This document shows, piece after piece, positions 56,029-64,000 of a stretch of 64,000 bases of DNA. Numbering within the stretch: position 1 is the first letter of the stretch; the number at the start of each line of letters is the position of its first letter. The position numbers and the translations under genes are program-made. The stretch lies in contig NZ_BCQF01000004.1 in assembly GCF_001544295.1 (NCBI RefSeq), positions 1 through 64,000 on the forward strand, given 5' to 3'. The notes under the pieces are model-generated. The model did no database searches. It was not told the origin of the DNA and worked only from the letters and a program-made list of their open reading frames with translations. The stretch comes from Enterococcus pseudoavium NBRC 100491 (lineage in GTDB: Bacteria > Bacillota > Bacilli > Lactobacillales > Enterococcaceae).

Positions 56029-56057
56029 ATTATAGTTCGGTACCGAACCATTGTCAA
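56029..56057 (-). promoter_or_regulatory. Consensus promoter of the MarR-exporter operon with operator 2
   Basis: On the minus strand TTGACA (56052-56057), 17 bp, and TATAAT (56029-56034) are both perfect consensus. The spacer contains the second palindrome GTTCGGTACCGAAC (56035-56048), so a repressor bound there would directly exclude RNA polymerase. Confidence 0.9.
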
Positions 56058-56087
56058 TAATTTTGATATATTTTTTTGGTTCGCAAA

Positions 56088-56118
56088 CAAAAAAACGCTA
56101 GCGAAGTTCGCTAGCGTT
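56088..56118 (-). terminator. Terminator of the feo operon
   Basis: On the minus strand AACGCTAGCG and CGCTAGCGTT form a perfect 10-bp stem with loop AACTT, followed by TTTTTG. It lies just past the stop of the small Feo-associated gene. Confidence 0.88.
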
Positions 56119-56124
56119 CTCTGT

Positions 56125-56259
56125 TTAATGTTTATGCTGTTCTTCTTTGACTGGACAGCTAGTTCCGCAGTCCTCACAAGAATTTCCATTTTTAATTCGC
56201 CGATAGACAATCACACCGGCTCCACCAAAGATCAACACACTCAATATTATAGTTGCCAT
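56125..56259 (-). CDS. FeoB-associated cysteine-rich membrane protein
   Basis: This 44-residue protein starts MATIILSVLIFGGAGVIVYR, a single membrane helix, then the cysteine cluster SCEDCGTSCPVKEE and ends in HKH. It matches the small FeoB-associated Cys-rich proteins found at the end of feo operons in Firmicutes, thought to take the place of FeoC. Its start overlaps the feoB end by 13 bp, so translation is probably coupled. The cysteines could bind iron or a cluster (inference). Confidence 0.87.
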   Translation of the reverse strand: MATIILSVLIFGGAGVIVYRRIKNGNSCEDCGTSCPVKEEQHKH

Positions 56260-58409
56260 TCTTTCACCTCTTTGATTTCTTCAATCGTAATAGTTGGCGT
56301 TCGTTTGACTGGTTTTCTGACAACAAAATAAGTCATCACTGCCAAGACTAGAGCCGCTAAAACAAAGCCAATTCCAATTGTCCCCTTTTCAAAGATCACA
56401 TGGCCGAATTGATAAACAATAAAACTTACCGCATAGGCTAATCCGCATTGATAGCCGATCGCACGCCAAGTCCACTTAATATCCGCCATTTCGCGATGAA
56501 TCGCACCAATCGCAGCAAAACATGGGGCACAGAGTAAATTGAAAACTAAGAAAGAATAACCGGCAATTGGTGTGTAGGCTGCCTGCAATGATTTCCAGAT
56601 TTCTACACCATCTTCAGCTACTTCCGCATGACGGTATAAAATTCCAAACGTTCCAATCACATTTTCTTTAGCGACTAAACCAGTGATTGCTGCGACAGCT
56701 CCCCGCCAATCGCCCCAACCTAATGGCGCAAACAATGGTGCAATCACCCCGCCTAAAGCCGCTAAAATACTATCGTTCTCATCGACTGCTTGGAATGTGA
56801 AATTGTAACTGAAAATAAACCAGATCACGATACTAGAAACAAAAATGATTGTTCCCGCACGTTTCACAAAAGCTTTACTATGATCATAGGTGTAACGAAT
56901 CGTATTACCAATCCGCGGCATGTGATACAACGGCAACTCCATGATAAAGGGCGCTGGATCGCCGGCAAACAGTTTGGTTTTTTTCAAAGCAATTCCTGAT
57001 AAGACAATCGCACCCATTCCCACAAAATAAGCCGAAGGGGCTACCCAGCTACTATTTGGGAAAAACGCTCCCGCAATCAATGCAATAATCGGTAATTTAG
57101 CTGAACAGGGCATAAAGGTCGTTAACATAGCGGTCATCCGGCGGTCTTTTTCATTTTCAATCGTCCGGCTAGCCATTACTCCCGGAACGCCACAACCTGT
57201 TGCGATCAACATGGGAATGAACGATTTGCCGGATAAACCGAACTTACGAAAAATTCGATCCATCACAAAAGCGATCCGTGACATATAGCCACAATCCTCC
57301 AACAAAGCCAAACACAGAAACAGCACCATCAATTGTGGCAAGAAGCCTAAAACGGCACCTACACCAGCAATGATCCCATCCAAAATCAAGTTCTGCATCC
57401 ACTCAGCAACATTCCATGACTGAAGTGTCGAGCTGACGAAATTCGGTACGATATCGCCGAACAAATTCTCATTTACCCAATCAGTTCCCATTGCGCCAAT
57501 CGTCTGGATCGCAATGAAGTAAATCAACCACATGACTAACGCAAAAATTGGCAATGCTAAGAAACGATTGGTAACGATCCGATCAATTTTATCTGAGATC
57601 GATAGCTTAAATTGATCTTCATCCACCACACATAAAGTTTTTAAATTAGTAATGAAGTTATAACGTTCGTTAATCACTAAACTTTCAGCATCTTCACCAA
57701 AGATTTTTTCAGTGATCTTAATGATCTCCTGTAGTTCTTTTTGCTGAATCTTGCTCAAATCTAAGTCATTTTGTGCCCGTTCATCACGTTCAAATAATTT
57801 TAAGCTATACCAACGGCTGTATTTAGCCACCGCTGTGCTGCCTAATACTTCTTCGATTTCACTCAATGCTGCTTCTAAACGTTTATCATAATGGGGAAAA
57901 TTGATTTCCTCCACATCTTTTTTCACTAGATGCAAAGCTTCATTAACTGCTTTATCCAAACCCCAATTTTTCAAAGCACTTATTCCTACTACTGGAACGC
58001 CTAGTGCATAGGCAAGTTTTTCCAAGTTGATTTGCTTGCCACTTTTTTTAATGATATCCATCATATTCACTGCAACGACTACCGGAATCCCCGTTTCAAT
58101 CAATTGTGTCGTCAAATAAAGATTCCGTTCAAGATTGGTACCGTCAACAATATTGACAATCGCATCTGGCGTACCAGAAAGCAAATAATCCCGTGCTACG
58201 ACTTCTTCCGGCGAATATGGCGAAAGCGAATAGATTCCCGGTAGATCATCAATGATTACTTCAGAATCCTTTTTATAGATCCCTTCTTTGCGCTCAACTG
58301 TAACTCCCGGCCAATTTCCTACAAACTGATTGGTGCCGGTTAAAACATTGAAGGTACTCGTTTTTCCACTATTAGGATTTCCTGCCAAAGCAATATGTAT
58401 CTTTTCCAT
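56247..58409 (-). CDS. feoB: Ferrous iron transporter FeoB
   Basis: FeoB is the membrane transporter for Fe2+ uptake. The 720-residue protein has an N-terminal G domain with GNPNSGKTSTF (G1, about 9-19), DLPG (G3) and NMMD (G4), a helical GDI-like region, and about eight to ten membrane helices with the Gate motifs, including CAPCFAAIGAIHREM and TFMPCSAKLPI cysteines. Its ATG directly follows the feoA stop codon. The small cysteine-rich partner overlaps its end. Confidence 0.96.
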   Translation of the reverse strand: MEKIHIALAGNPNSGKTSTFNVLTGTNQFVGNWPGVTVERKEGIYKKDSEVIIDDLPGIYSLSPYSPEEVVARDYLLSGTPDAIVNIVDGTNLERNLYLTTQLIETGIPVVVAVNMMDIIKKSGKQINLEKLAYALGVPVVGISALKNWGLDKAVNEALHLVKKDVEEINFPHYDKRLEAALSEIEEVLGSTAVAKYSRWYSLKLFERDERAQNDLDLSKIQQKELQEIIKITEKIFGEDAESLVINERYNFITNLKTLCVVDEDQFKLSISDKIDRIVTNRFLALPIFALVMWLIYFIAIQTIGAMGTDWVNENLFGDIVPNFVSSTLQSWNVAEWMQNLILDGIIAGVGAVLGFLPQLMVLFLCLALLEDCGYMSRIAFVMDRIFRKFGLSGKSFIPMLIATGCGVPGVMASRTIENEKDRRMTAMLTTFMPCSAKLPIIALIAGAFFPNSSWVAPSAYFVGMGAIVLSGIALKKTKLFAGDPAPFIMELPLYHMPRIGNTIRYTYDHSKAFVKRAGTIIFVSSIVIWFIFSYNFTFQAVDENDSILAALGGVIAPLFAPLGWGDWRGAVAAITGLVAKENVIGTFGILYRHAEVAEDGVEIWKSLQAAYTPIAGYSFLVFNLLCAPCFAAIGAIHREMADIKWTWRAIGYQCGLAYAVSFIVYQFGHVIFEKGTIGIGFVLAALVLAVMTYFVVRKPVKRTPTITIEEIKEVKEWQL

Positions 58410-58880
58410 CTATTTTGCCTCCTTTGATACGACCACCATCTCTGATTCGTTTTTTCGCAAGCTTAGCTCATATCCGCGAACCCGCAGTTCAATCGGATCA
58501 CCTAGAGGTGCCAGTTTTACTACTTTGATTTCTGTCCCTTTCGTCAATCCCATATCCATCAAACGCCTTTTAATCGAGCCACTGCCATGAACATTTACGA
58601 CGACCCCTTGCTCTCCGACTTTTAATTGATCCAATGAGACCCACGCTTCTTGGTCTTCCGTTAGCTCTTTCACAAGTATCTTTTTTAATAAAGATTGTGA
58701 TAACGCTAAACGGGTATTATGTAACAAAATAATTCCGTTATCACCAGAATGATTTACAACAGCAACTTTCGAACCAACAATCATACCCAAATCTTGTAGC
58801 CGGTGTTTTAAATCATTTTCTAAAGCCATTTCTGATATTTGAACGACTCGGTTCAATGAAACATCTGCTAAAGTTGTCAT
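58410..58880 (-). CDS. feoA: Tandem FeoA-domain protein
   Basis: FeoA is a small SH3-like partner of FeoB needed for iron uptake. This 156-residue protein contains two FeoA domains in tandem: residues about 2-75 (MTTLADVSLNRVVQI ... LRLQDLGMIVGSK-like) and about 82-156 (SLDQLKVGEQGVVV ... RRLMDMGLTKGTEIKVVKLAPLGDP). Canonical FeoA is about 75-90 residues. The frame opens at a GTG four codons upstream, but that overlaps AAGGTGGAG, which fits the ATG at 58880. It opens feoA-feoB-Cys-rich. Confidence 0.92.
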   Translation of the reverse strand: MTTLADVSLNRVVQISEMALENDLKHRLQDLGMIVGSKVAVVNHSGDNGIILLHNTRLALSQSLLKKILVKELTEDQEAWVSLDQLKVGEQGVVVNVHGSGSIKRRLMDMGLTKGTEIKVVKLAPLGDPIELRVRGYELSLRKNESEMVVVSKEAK

Positions 58881-58936
58881 GTACTTCTCCACCTTACTAT
58901 CAACTTTTAAACACTTTTTCTCACTCTAATTAATAA

Positions 58937-58951
58937 TGAGAATCTTTCTCA
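58937..58951. promoter_or_regulatory. Fur-like box at feoA
   Basis: TGAGAATCTTTCTCA is a 7-1-7 inverted repeat close to the Fur consensus TGATAATNATTATCA (11 of 14 positions). It lies just past the -10 of the feo promoter. Fur repression under iron repletion is the expected control. Confidence 0.7.
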
Positions 58952-58954
58952 CTA

Positions 58955-58983
58955 AGAATAGCTTCATTTATCAACAAAGTCAA
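58955..58983 (-). promoter_or_regulatory. Promoter of the feo operon
   Basis: On the minus strand TTGACT (58978-58983), 17 bp, and TATTCT (58955-58960). The Fur-like box overlaps the start site. Confidence 0.7.
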
Positions 58984-59172
58984 TAAATGGTCGACAATTT
59001 TTATCGATTCCTGAGCAAATTGTTTGACAATCATTGATTTATTTGCAAGATCATTCTATTTTTAGTTATTAAAAAAACTTTTTATGGGTTAAAAAACATC
59101 AAAGTCCTACTTTTATAATTTAGTAAAGGGATTCTTCTTTGAGGCTATCTGTTTTCAATGTTTTTCCAAAAA

Positions 59173-59219
59173 ACACAAAACATAGTATACAAAAAAAACA
59201 GCACCACAATATATGGTAT
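59173..59219. promoter_or_regulatory. Tandem NrdR-like boxes
   Basis: Box 1 ACACAAAACATAGTAT (59173-59188) and box 2 CCACAATATATGGTAT (59204-59219) each match the NrdR consensus ACACWATATATWGTGT at 13 of 16 positions. They start 31 bp apart, the whole-turn spacing typical of NrdR sites, and sit just upstream of the nrdH promoter. Confidence 0.7.
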
Positions 59220-59226
59220 CAAACAA

Positions 59227-59254
59227 TTGACTTTTCCCCCACATCTTTTATACT
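59227..59254 (+). promoter_or_regulatory. Promoter of nrdHEF
   Basis: TTGACT (59227-59232), 16 bp, and TATACT (59249-59254), just downstream of the NrdR-like boxes. Confidence 0.75.
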
Positions 59255-59285
59255 AGTAATTGTAGAAATCAAGGGAGGCAGTCTT

Positions 59286-59504
59286 ATGGTAAAAGTCTAT
59301 TCTAAAAATAATTGTATGCAATGCAAAATGACAAAACGTTATTTAACTGATAATCAAATTTCATTTGAAGAAGTCAATATTGATCATGAACCCGAAGCGC
59401 TAAGTTTTCTAAAAGATCAAGGTTTCCAAAGTGTCCCAGTTATTTTTGGTGGTCAACAAGCCATCATCGGTTTCCGACCAGATCAATTGAAAGCCTTAGC
59501 GTAA
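59286..59504 (+). CDS. nrdH: Glutaredoxin-like NrdH
   Basis: NrdH is the thioredoxin-like reductant of class Ib ribonucleotide reductase. The 72-residue protein has the redox pair C10-M-Q-C13 in KNNCMQCKMTKRYL and the NrdH signature QSVPVIF and GFRPDQL near the end. GGGAGG supports the ATG at 59286; the frame continues upstream. A terminator-like hairpin lies between it and nrdE, so the three genes may be partly uncoupled. Confidence 0.95.
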   Translation: MVKVYSKNNCMQCKMTKRYLTDNQISFEEVNIDHEPEALSFLKDQGFQSVPVIFGGQQAIIGFRPDQLKALA

Positions 59505-59548
59505 TTTAAGCGGTCGTGACGAAAGCTATTTCTAGAGCACCGTTTTTC

Positions 59549-59591
59549 GAAACTTTGCGATCCATGATTGCAAAGTTTCTTCTTTATTTTA
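59549..59591 (+). terminator. Terminator-like hairpin between nrdH and nrdE
   Basis: GAAACTTTGC and GCAAAGTTTC form a perfect 10-bp stem with an 11-nt loop, followed by a T-rich TTCTTTATTTT. It could reduce read-through from nrdH into nrdEF. Confidence 0.65.
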
Positions 59592-59666
59592 TATAGATAT
59601 TTATTACACGCGTTTCCCCGTTCGGAGCGCTTCATAGGCAGACAGAAAAAGGAAAGATGTGACGAG

Positions 59667-61826
59667 ATGAGTTTAAAAGACTTAGGTGAAGTATCTTACT
59701 TCAGACTAAACAACGAAATTAACCGTCCAGTAGATGGACAGATCCCACTAAATAAAGATAAAGAAGCTTTAGCTGCTTTTTTTAAAGAAAACGTTGAACC
59801 TAATACCCGTGCTTTTGCTTCGGTCCAAGAAAAAATCGACTATTTAATAGAAGAAGATTTTTTAGAAGCGGATTTTATCGCTAAATATACTCCCGCTTTT
59901 ATTGAAAAATTATATGCTTATTTAGCGGAACAAAACTTTACCTTCAAATCCTTTATGGCCGCTTATAAATTTTATTCACAATATGCCTTAAAGAATAATG
60001 ATGGCACGGAATATTTAGAAAGTTATGAAGATCGGGTCGCTTTTAATGCCCTTTATTTTGCTGACGGCGATGAAGAGCTAGCTTTCTCTTTGGCCGACGA
60101 AATGATCCATCAACGGTACCAACCAGCCACCCCTTCCTTTTTGAACGCCGGTCGCAAACGCCGTGGGGAGTTAGTTTCGTGTTTCTTGATCCAAGTTACC
60201 GATGATATGAACAGCATCGGCCGGTCCATTAACTCCGCCTTGCAATTATCACGCATCGGCGGCGGCGTAGGGATCAATCTTTCAAATTTACGTGAAGCAG
60301 GTGCTCCGATCAAAGGCTACGATGGGGCCGCAAGCGGTGTCGTTCCCGTCATGAAATTGTTCGAAGACAGCTTCTCCTACTCTAACCAACTTGGTCAGCG
60401 GCAAGGAGCCGGTGTGGTTTACTTAGATGTTTTCCATCCCGATATTGAGATGTTTTTATCCGCCAAGAAAGAAAACGCCGATGAAAAAATCCGCGTTAAG
60501 ACGCTTTCGCTTGGTATAACCGTCCCAGATAAATTTTATGAGCTGGCTCGTAAAAATGAAGAGATGTATTTGTTCAGTCCTTACGGCATTGAACGTGAAT
60601 ATGGCGTGCCTTACTCTTATGTCGATATCACGAAAGAATATGACAATTTAGTTGCAAATCCCAATATTCGCAAGAAAAAAATTCGGGCACGTGATCTTGA
60701 GAATGAAATTTCTAAATTGCAACAAGAATCTGGTTATCCTTATATCATCAATATTGACACTGCTAATCAAACTAATCCAATTGACGGAAAAATCGTGATG
60801 AGTAATCTATGTTCCGAAATTTTACAGGTGCAAACACCCTCGATCATCAATGGTCGGCAAGAATACGAGGTCCTAGGTACCGATATCTCATGTAATTTGG
60901 GGTCAACCAATATCGTTAACTTGATGGAAAGTCCTGATTTCGGACAATCCGTACGCACGATGGTGCGGGCTTTGACCTTTGTTACCGATGAGTCAGATAT
61001 CGATGTGGTTCCTTCGATTCAAAACGGCAATAAATTGAACCATACGATTGGTTTAGGTGCGATGGGCCTCCACAGCTTCTTCGCCAAACATCTAATGGAA
61101 TATGGCTCCGAAGAATCAATTGACTTTACCAATATCTATTTCACTTTATTGAACTATTGGACATTAATGGAAAGTAACGCCTTAGCCAAAGAACGGCAAA
61201 CGACCTTCCATAATTTTGAAAAATCGGCTTATGCCGATGGTTCGTATTTTGATAAATACACAACCGGCGAATTCGTGCCAAAAACAGCGAAAGTCAAAGA
61301 AATCTTCAAAGATATTTTTGTACCGACCTCTGAAGATTGGCAAAACTTGAAAGACGCTGTTCAAAAGGATGGGCTTTATCACCAAAATCGTTTGGCGGTG
61401 GCCCCAAATGGTTCGATTTCTTATATCAATGATACAAGTGCCAGCTTGCATCCAATTACTCGTTTGATTGAAGAACGACAAGAAAAGAAAATTGGTAAAA
61501 TTTATTATCCAGCACCTTATTTGAATAATGAAACTTTGCCTTATTACACTTCTGCCTATGATATGGATATGCGGAAAGTCATCGATGTTTACGCAACCGC
61601 TCAACAGCATATCGATCAAGGAATGAGCTTGACCTTGTTTATGCGTTCCGAAATTCCAGAAGGCTTGTACGAATGGAAAAACGAAACCAAACAAACGACA
61701 CGCGATCTAAATATTTTACGCAACTACGCCTTCTACAAGGGCTGTAAATCAATTTATTATGTGCGGACTTTTACCGATGATGCTGAAGAAATTGGTTCAA
61801 ATCAATGTGAAAGTTGTGTCATTTAA
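59667..61826 (+). CDS. nrdE: Class Ib ribonucleoside-diphosphate reductase alpha subunit
   Basis: NrdE reduces ribonucleoside diphosphates to deoxyribonucleotides. The 719-residue protein has the substrate-site cysteine in GELVSCFLIQVTDDM, the radical-site SNLCSEI, NGSISYINDTSASLHPI, and the C-terminal redox tail QCESCVI that NrdH recharges. It lacks the N-terminal ATP cone of class Ia. The frame opens at 59568, but family length and the GGAAAG upstream favour the ATG at 59667. Confidence 0.96.
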   Translation: MSLKDLGEVSYFRLNNEINRPVDGQIPLNKDKEALAAFFKENVEPNTRAFASVQEKIDYLIEEDFLEADFIAKYTPAFIEKLYAYLAEQNFTFKSFMAAYKFYSQYALKNNDGTEYLESYEDRVAFNALYFADGDEELAFSLADEMIHQRYQPATPSFLNAGRKRRGELVSCFLIQVTDDMNSIGRSINSALQLSRIGGGVGINLSNLREAGAPIKGYDGAASGVVPVMKLFEDSFSYSNQLGQRQGAGVVYLDVFHPDIEMFLSAKKENADEKIRVKTLSLGITVPDKFYELARKNEEMYLFSPYGIEREYGVPYSYVDITKEYDNLVANPNIRKKKIRARDLENEISKLQQESGYPYIINIDTANQTNPIDGKIVMSNLCSEILQVQTPSIINGRQEYEVLGTDISCNLGSTNIVNLMESPDFGQSVRTMVRALTFVTDESDIDVVPSIQNGNKLNHTIGLGAMGLHSFFAKHLMEYGSEESIDFTNIYFTLLNYWTLMESNALAKERQTTFHNFEKSAYADGSYFDKYTTGEFVPKTAKVKEIFKDIFVPTSEDWQNLKDAVQKDGLYHQNRLAVAPNGSISYINDTSASLHPITRLIEERQEKKIGKIYYPAPYLNNETLPYYTSAYDMDMRKVIDVYATAQQHIDQGMSLTLFMRSEIPEGLYEWKNETKQTTRDLNILRNYAFYKGCKSIYYVRTFTDDAEEIGSNQCESCVI

Positions 61827-61836
61827 TTACGTTATT

Positions 61837-61859
61837 CCTCTCAAGCGTTCCTTGAGAGG
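61837..61859 (+). repeat. Hairpin between nrdE and nrdF
   Basis: CCTCTCAAG and CTTGAGAGG form a perfect 9-bp stem with loop CGTTC in the 82-bp gap. There is no T-run, so it is more likely an mRNA stability or processing element than a terminator. Confidence 0.5.
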
Positions 61860-61908
61860 GATTCGTGTGCAGGAGAAACTATTTTACTAAGAAGCAGGAG
61901 GAAAATCC

Positions 61909-62874
61909 ATGGCAGAAACTTATTATGAAGCCATTAACTGGAATGAAATCGAAGACGTCATCGATAAATCAACCTGGGAAAAATTAACAGAACAATTTTG
62001 GTTGGATACGCGGATTCCCTTGTCCAACGATTTAGATGATTGGCGCAAACTATCCCCTTTAGAAAAAAATGTGGTCGGACACGTTTTTGGCGGCTTGACT
62101 TTGCTAGATACCGTTCAATCTGAAAGTGGTATGGATCAGCTGCGTAATGATGTGCGGACTCCCCATGAAGAAGCTGTACTAAACAATATCCAATTCATGG
62201 AATCTGTCCATGCGAAAAGCTATTCATCGATTTTCAGTACGTTGAATACGAAGAGTGAAATCGATGAAATCTTTGAATGGACCAATACCAATCAATATTT
62301 ACAAAAAAAAGCTGAACGGATCAATGAGATCTACAAAAATGGCACACCGTTAGAAAAGAAAATTGCCAGTGTTTTTTTGGAAACTTTTCTTTTTTATTCC
62401 GGTTTCTATACACCCCTTTATTATTTAGGGAATAATAAACTAGCCAATGTTGCCGAAATCATTAAATTGATCATCCGCGACGAATCTGTTCATGGAACTT
62501 ATATCGGTTATAAATTCCAACGCGGCTTCAATGAACAAACAGTAGAAGAACAAGAACGCTTAAAGGATTGGATGTATGATTTATTATACGAATTGTACGA
62601 AAATGAAGAACGCTACACAGAAGAATTGTACGATGAAATCGGCTGGACAGAAGAAGTGAAGACTTTCTTACGTTACAACGCCAATAAGGCTTTAATGAAT
62701 CTTGGCATGGACCCGCTGTTCCCTGATACCGCAGATGATGTGAATCCGATCGTCATGAACGGCATCTCGACTGGGACCAGCAACCATGACTTCTTCTCAC
62801 AAGTCGGCAATGGCTACTTGTTAGGCCACGTCGAAGCGATGAAAGATGACGATTATTTAATTGGATTAGACTAA
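61909..62874 (+). CDS. nrdF: Class Ib ribonucleotide reductase beta subunit
   Basis: NrdF holds the dimanganese (or diiron) centre and tyrosyl radical that start each NrdE turnover. The 321-residue protein has the metal-ligand motifs in TLLDTVQSESG, ESVHAKSYSSIFSTL and IIRDESVHGTYIG. It lies 82 bp behind nrdE with GCAGGAGG before the ATG. The flavodoxin NrdI, which is needed to activate the manganese form, is not in this cluster. Confidence 0.96.
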   Translation: MAETYYEAINWNEIEDVIDKSTWEKLTEQFWLDTRIPLSNDLDDWRKLSPLEKNVVGHVFGGLTLLDTVQSESGMDQLRNDVRTPHEEAVLNNIQFMESVHAKSYSSIFSTLNTKSEIDEIFEWTNTNQYLQKKAERINEIYKNGTPLEKKIASVFLETFLFYSGFYTPLYYLGNNKLANVAEIIKLIIRDESVHGTYIGYKFQRGFNEQTVEEQERLKDWMYDLLYELYENEERYTEELYDEIGWTEEVKTFLRYNANKALMNLGMDPLFPDTADDVNPIVMNGISTGTSNHDFFSQVGNGYLLGHVEAMKDDDYLIGLD

Positions 62875-62920
62875 AAGAAAGAGGTGTGACAACTATCTTG
62901 TCACACCTCTTTCTTTTTTA
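62874..62920 (+). terminator. Bidirectional terminator, nrd operon and mgtC
   Basis: A perfect 19-bp stem (AAAGAAAGAGGTGTGACAA paired with its complement) closes on loop CTATC and is followed by TTTTT. The convergent mgtC-family gene ends at its right edge. Confidence 0.92.
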
Positions 62921-63622
62921 AACATTGATCAGTCGAAGCTTGGTAATGTTCTTATACATTGACAGGTCTTCAATCACATCAGTGTAATTCATTCCCCGCG
63001 GTAAATCGATCGTATAAACATTGGTGTAAATCCGATAATCATCCATGAAATCCACGTCAAAATCGACATCTTCTACTTCAATTTTTTTACTATCAAAATA
63101 ATTCATAATAAATTCTTTGGTTGCCTCACGATGAATGTAGCGAATTTCCAGCTTTTTAATCGCATTTATCTTAATAATTCGTTTTACTACAGTTAAAGCC
63201 AACATAATCCCCACAAAACTACAAATTGCAATTGTGTAATACCCCATGCCGATTGCGATCCCCAAGCCAGCACCCGCCCAGATCGAAGCCGCCGTGGTCA
63301 AGCCTTTGACTGAACGATTACTGACCATGATTGTTCCAGCACCTAGAAAACCGATTCCGCTAACAACTTGCGCGATCAAACGGGCTTCGTCTGCCCGGAC
63401 GACACCTACAAATTCTGGTTTAGCAGCTGCATAGCGTAGCGCTTGATCTGCGATCTCCACTTGGATCAATGCAATGATCGTGGCCCCCATACAGACCAAG
63501 ATATGGGTTCGAATCCCCGCCGGTCGATTTTTATATTCTCGTTCAATCCCAATAGCGCCACCCATGATCATGGCTAAAAATAAGCGTAACATAATTTCAT
63601 AAACAGATAATTTCAAATCCAT
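62918..63622 (-). CDS. MgtC/SapB-family membrane protein
   Basis: The 234-residue protein has the MgtC N-terminal membrane domain: LRLFLAMIMGGAIGIEREYKNRPAGIRTHILVC readable in parts at about 12-44, and VSGIGFLGAGTIMV around residues 89-102. About five helices run to residue 145; the rest is a soluble ACT-like domain. MgtC proteins in pathogens affect growth at low magnesium and ATP balance; in Firmicutes the role is less clear. GGGGAG precedes the ATG. It is a single gene. Confidence 0.92.
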   Translation of the reverse strand: MDLKLSVYEIMLRLFLAMIMGGAIGIEREYKNRPAGIRTHILVCMGATIIALIQVEIADQALRYAAAKPEFVGVVRADEARLIAQVVSGIGFLGAGTIMVSNRSVKGLTTAASIWAGAGLGIAIGMGYYTIAICSFVGIMLALTVVKRIIKINAIKKLEIRYIHREATKEFIMNYFDSKKIEVEDVDFDVDFMDDYRIYTNVYTIDLPRGMNYTDVIEDLSMYKNITKLRLINV

Positions 63623-63692
63623 TTTGTGTACCCACTCCCCATTCTATTTTCACTATGAAATTTCTGTTCTTGCAGTATAAAAAAAGCGTTGT

Positions 63693-64000
63693 TTAACCTT
63701 TTAAGCGATACAGTTCGTCCACTGTTAGCGGCCGATACTTTCCCTTAGTTAAGTCTTCCGGCAAGGTCAATCCACCCATTCGGATTCTTTTTAAATAGGT
63801 CACTTCTTTCCCACAAGCTTTGACCATCCGTTTAACTTGGTGGAATTTCCCTTCCTGCAAGATAATCCGAACCTTAGACGTTTCTTCGCTCACTTCATCG
63901 ATCATCAATTTCGCTGGCAAGGTTAATTCACCCTCCATCATAATTCCTGCGAGGAAGCGTTGTTGATCTTCTTTTGTCATCGTGCCGCTGACTTTCGCAA
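63693..64000 (-). CDS. RsuA-family 16S rRNA pseudouridine synthase (5' part outside window)
   Basis: Only the C-terminal 102 residues or so are inside the window; the frame stays open upstream to the edge, through AKVSGTMTKEDQQRF. The visible part has EGKFHQVKRMVKACGKEVTYLKRIRMGGL, the typical end of RsuA/RluF enzymes that make pseudouridine in rRNA, and the C-terminal LTVDELYRL. The catalytic aspartate should be upstream of the window. I cannot place the true start. Confidence 0.87.
   Translation of the reverse strand, partial: AKVSGTMTKEDQQRFLAGIMMEGELTLPAKLMIDEVSEETSKVRIILQEGKFHQVKRMVKACGKEVTYLKRIRMGGLTLPEDLTKGKYRPLTVDELYRLKG

Overview
The window is an ordinary chromosomal segment of a low-GC Gram-positive bacterium, most likely an Enterococcus or a close relative in the Enterococcaceae (inference). 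The support is the gene order upp-glyA-ywlC-prmC-prfA-tdk, the walRKHIJ locus, the azoreductase, DUF1827 and DUF3899 proteins, MurT/GatD, AGGAGG-type ribosome binding sites, a CIRCE element at groESL and candidate CodY boxes. There is no insertion sequence, prophage, plasmid gene or CRISPR array. Two tRNA genes are present, Thr-CGT and Lys-CTT. I cannot name the species.

Layout. 1-6.5 kb: tRNA-Thr, a DUF2187 protein behind a possibly structured leader, then the leftward block upp, glyA, ywlC, prmC, prfA, tdk. 6.7-13.3 kb: a YfcC-type carrier, a divergent MerR/short-chain dehydrogenase pair with a MerR-style promoter, a KtrB potassium channel subunit, and murT-gatD. 13.4-21.9 kb: manA, a serine hydrolase, a glyoxalase-fold protein, a cysteine-less rhodanese, an FMN azoreductase, an AI-2E family membrane protein with an orphan glucitol-type EIIA, a lactonase, a 53-residue small protein, and an acetyltransferase. 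22-30.4 kb: a P-type Ca/Mn ATPase under a yybP-ykoY manganese riboswitch, ttcA, an LTA-synthase-like protein, nadE and pncB, and DUF1827. 30.6-41.4 kb: groESL with CIRCE, a CPBP protease, a Rossmann protein, walJ-walI-walH-walK-walR, degV and DUF1836. 41.5-48.1 kb: tRNA-Lys and the oligopeptide transporter, in which oppA is separated from oppBCDF by an oppositely oriented membrane-protein gene.

48.4-53.4 kb is a complete leuABCD operon with a consensus promoter, a CodY-like box and a leader that encodes MMKSNTAFNATLLL followed by an intrinsic terminator. This is a ribosome-mediated leucine attenuator, not a T-box. 53.4-56.1 kb is a MarR regulator plus ABC exporter whose consensus promoter carries two copies of the palindrome TTCGGTACCGAA. 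56.1-58.9 kb is feoA (tandem FeoA domains), feoB and a 44-residue cysteine-rich partner, with a Fur-like box. 59.2-62.9 kb is nrdH-nrdE-nrdF with a pair of NrdR-like boxes and no nrdI. The window ends with an MgtC-family protein and the 3' part of an RsuA-type pseudouridine synthase.

Most genes are housekeeping. The best signals for follow-up are regulatory: the leucine leader, the MarR double operator, the Mn riboswitch, a cluster of DnaA-box-like sequences between ywlC and prmC, inverted repeats upstream of oppA, and hairpins behind tRNA-Lys. I found no clearly new multi-gene system.
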